DNA of 22,721 nucleotides from positions 1 to 22,721 of IMG/VR virus record IMGVR_UViG_3300029258_001888; one strand, given 5' to 3'. A program made the translations under genes and the position numbers. Origin of the DNA: a virus. The notes under the pieces are model-generated. The model searched no databases and was not told where the DNA came from. It worked only from the letters and a program-made list of their open reading frames with translations. Numbering within the stretch: position 1 is the stretch's first letter; each line of letters opens with the position of its first letter. Shown here piece by piece: positions 21,630 to 22,721 of this stretch.

Positions 21630-22721
21630 ATTTTGAATCCCCTTGGTATTGAGTCAATTAAATCATCAGCGATATCTTTAACTGTTTGTGCTATTCTATC
21701 AGGTGGATTTTGTTTCTCTTCATCTGTCGTCTCACTCACAGTTGGTGCTTGATTTTTAACTATTGATGTTATTATAGAACCTACATCAATTCCATGACGA
21801 GATTGAACTTCAGAAGTAGTTAAACCTGTGCTACTAAATTTTTTGACTCCACTCTTTTCTGATTCCATTCCTTTTAAATAAGATGATAAAGTGGGACGTC
21901 CTGCTGAACTACTCCCAGCTAAAATACTATTATATAAACTTCCAAAATCAATTCTTACATCTACAACTCCCAATTTTTGTTTATATGAAATTTGTTGCTG
22001 ATCTCCACCTTTTATTACTGTTATATTAGAAATAAAAGCAGGATCTAAATCATAGATACCAGGCGATTGAATCTTATGTATGAATGGCCAACTATATGTT
22101 TTACCATCTGCTGAAATTGGGATACCAAGCAACATCAATGCTGCAATTGGACCAATAATATACTTTTTGGTTGATTCTTCACTTCCAGGATTTGGATTAT
22201 ATAATCGAATAGTCATGGTATACGATGGTTGAAAACCACTTGTTTTCCATAACATTGGAAAGTCAATTCTAGATCCAGCTGCTAATGCTGAAACCATTTT
22301 CGCTGCTCCAGTTGCTCCTGGAATTGATGATAAAACATTTGAAGCAGCTTTTTGTGCTGTTTCCAATCCTGTAGCTATACCTTTTCCAATTGTTCCGCCA
22401 CCCCTTTTTAGTCCTTCTGTCATTCGGCCAACTGCTTCTCCTGCTGATCTCGCACCCATAATTTGCATTAAAGAAGCTGCCTTTTCAGACGCTACATCAG
22501 TAAATGATTGTAAAAAGTTTTCACCGTATTCATTCGTAAAACTATCAGTTGGAAAACTATCAGCTTGGAATGCAACCAATATACAACCTTGGCTCATTTG
22601 ATTGGAAAATTGATTTAGAGTAAACCCTTCATTGTTAAGTAATCTCATATATGAAAGTGAATTTTTATTTTTTCCTGCTGTTTTGAATGCTGAAACTCGT
22701 CTAAATAATGTTATACCCTCG
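21626..22721 (-). CDS. Baseplate tube-cap-like protein (gp48/gp54-type), 5' end outside window
   Basis: The reading frame is open to the right edge of the window. The ATG at 22648 has no ribosome site, and the 24 codons before it (EGITLFRRVSAFKTAG and on) look coding, so the gene very likely starts beyond 22721. At least 364 residues are present. A Gly/Ala/Ser-rich helical part is followed by the recognisable region: IDFPMLWKTSGFQPSYTMTI, RLYNPNPGSEES, YIIGPIAALMLLGIPISADG, YSWPFIHKIQSPGIYDLDPAF and VVDVRIDFGSLYNSIL. This is what I associate with proteins capping the tail tube at the baseplate. The end is a Ser/Thr-rich tail. It runs against the rest of the tail cluster. Confidence 0.5.
   Translation of the reverse strand, partial: EGITLFRRVSAFKTAGKNKNSLSYMRLLNNEGFTLNQFSNQMSQGCILVAFQADSFPTDSFTNEYGENFLQSFTDVASEKAASLMQIMGARSAGEAVGRMTEGLKRGGGTIGKGIATGLETAQKAASNVLSSIPGATGAAKMVSALAAGSRIDFPMLWKTSGFQPSYTMTIRLYNPNPGSEESTKKYIIGPIAALMLLGIPISADGKTYSWPFIHKIQSPGIYDLDPAFISNITVIKGGDQQQISYKQKLGVVDVRIDFGSLYNSILAGSSSAGRPTLSSYLKGMESEKSGVKKFSSTGLTTSEVQSRHGIDVGSIITSIVKNQAPTVSETTDEEKQNPPDRIAQTVKDIADDLIDSIPRGFKI

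Noticed and set aside
22646-22648. ATG at 22648 as the start of the tube-cap-like gene
   Set aside because: No ribosome site, and the frame stays open and coding-like to the window edge.
1-22721. CRISPR arrays, tRNA genes, insertion sequences or integrase sites
   Set aside because: No regularly spaced repeats, cloverleaf-like segments, transposase genes or terminal inverted repeats were found by reading.

Overview
The window is a block of late virion genes from a large contractile-tailed (myovirus-type) bacteriophage. The DNA is strongly AT-rich, genes are tightly packed with stop/start overlaps, and most starts have a strong AGGAG-type ribosome site. Several plus-strand blocks follow a T4-like late promoter core (TATAAAT or TATAAATA). 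A tail sheath, a tail tube, a gp25-like wedge protein, a gp6/J-like wedge protein, a gpI/gp7-like baseplate protein and a gp26/gp51-like hub assembly protein together define the tail and baseplate module. The host cannot be fixed from the sequence. A CreA-like secreted protein hints at a Gram-negative host, but weakly.

Layout. 1-3371 (+): HD-domain protein, an unknown protein with a short tandem repeat, and a large gpI-like baseplate protein with a Cys-rich C-terminus carrying a carbohydrate-binding-like module. 3528-4448 (+): HTH plus metallophosphoesterase, with its own late promoter. 4534-5307 (-): three small coupled genes, two with zinc-ribbon cysteines, meeting the previous gene at a shared terminator with an unusual GC-rich loop. 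5469-9258 (+): two probable virion proteins and the tail sheath, each with its own promoter. 9310-13141 (-): an eight-gene accessory operon inserted between sheath and tube. It encodes an unknown protein, two small proteins, a radical SAM enzyme, a protein of the 'NSSSS' type, an unknown helical protein, a CreA-like exported protein and a 51-residue membrane protein. 13282-21629 (+): HAD-like phosphatase, tail tube, two membrane proteins, hub assembly protein, gp25, a baseplate-associated protein, gp6/J and an unknown protein. 21626-22721 (-): a baseplate tube-cap-like protein, cut by the window edge.

Control. Plus-strand late blocks carry AGAACAAAATATAAAT-like boxes at four places, and an exact TATAAATA lies before the sheath gene. 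Both minus-strand operons start behind a nearly identical 24-bp element, placed back to back with a plus-strand late box. This suggests two transcription classes: late structural (+) and accessory (-). Three strong hairpin terminators separate the blocks, two of them between convergent genes.

Most notable: the hub assembly gene (15378-16160) appears to continue in the +1 frame (to 16344) through an in-frame UUU-UUU-CGU site, the same UUU_CGU core used for +1 shifting in influenza PA-X. The accessory operon pairs a radical SAM enzyme with an NSSSS-motif protein and a CreA homologue inside the tail module, which I do not recognise as a described system.
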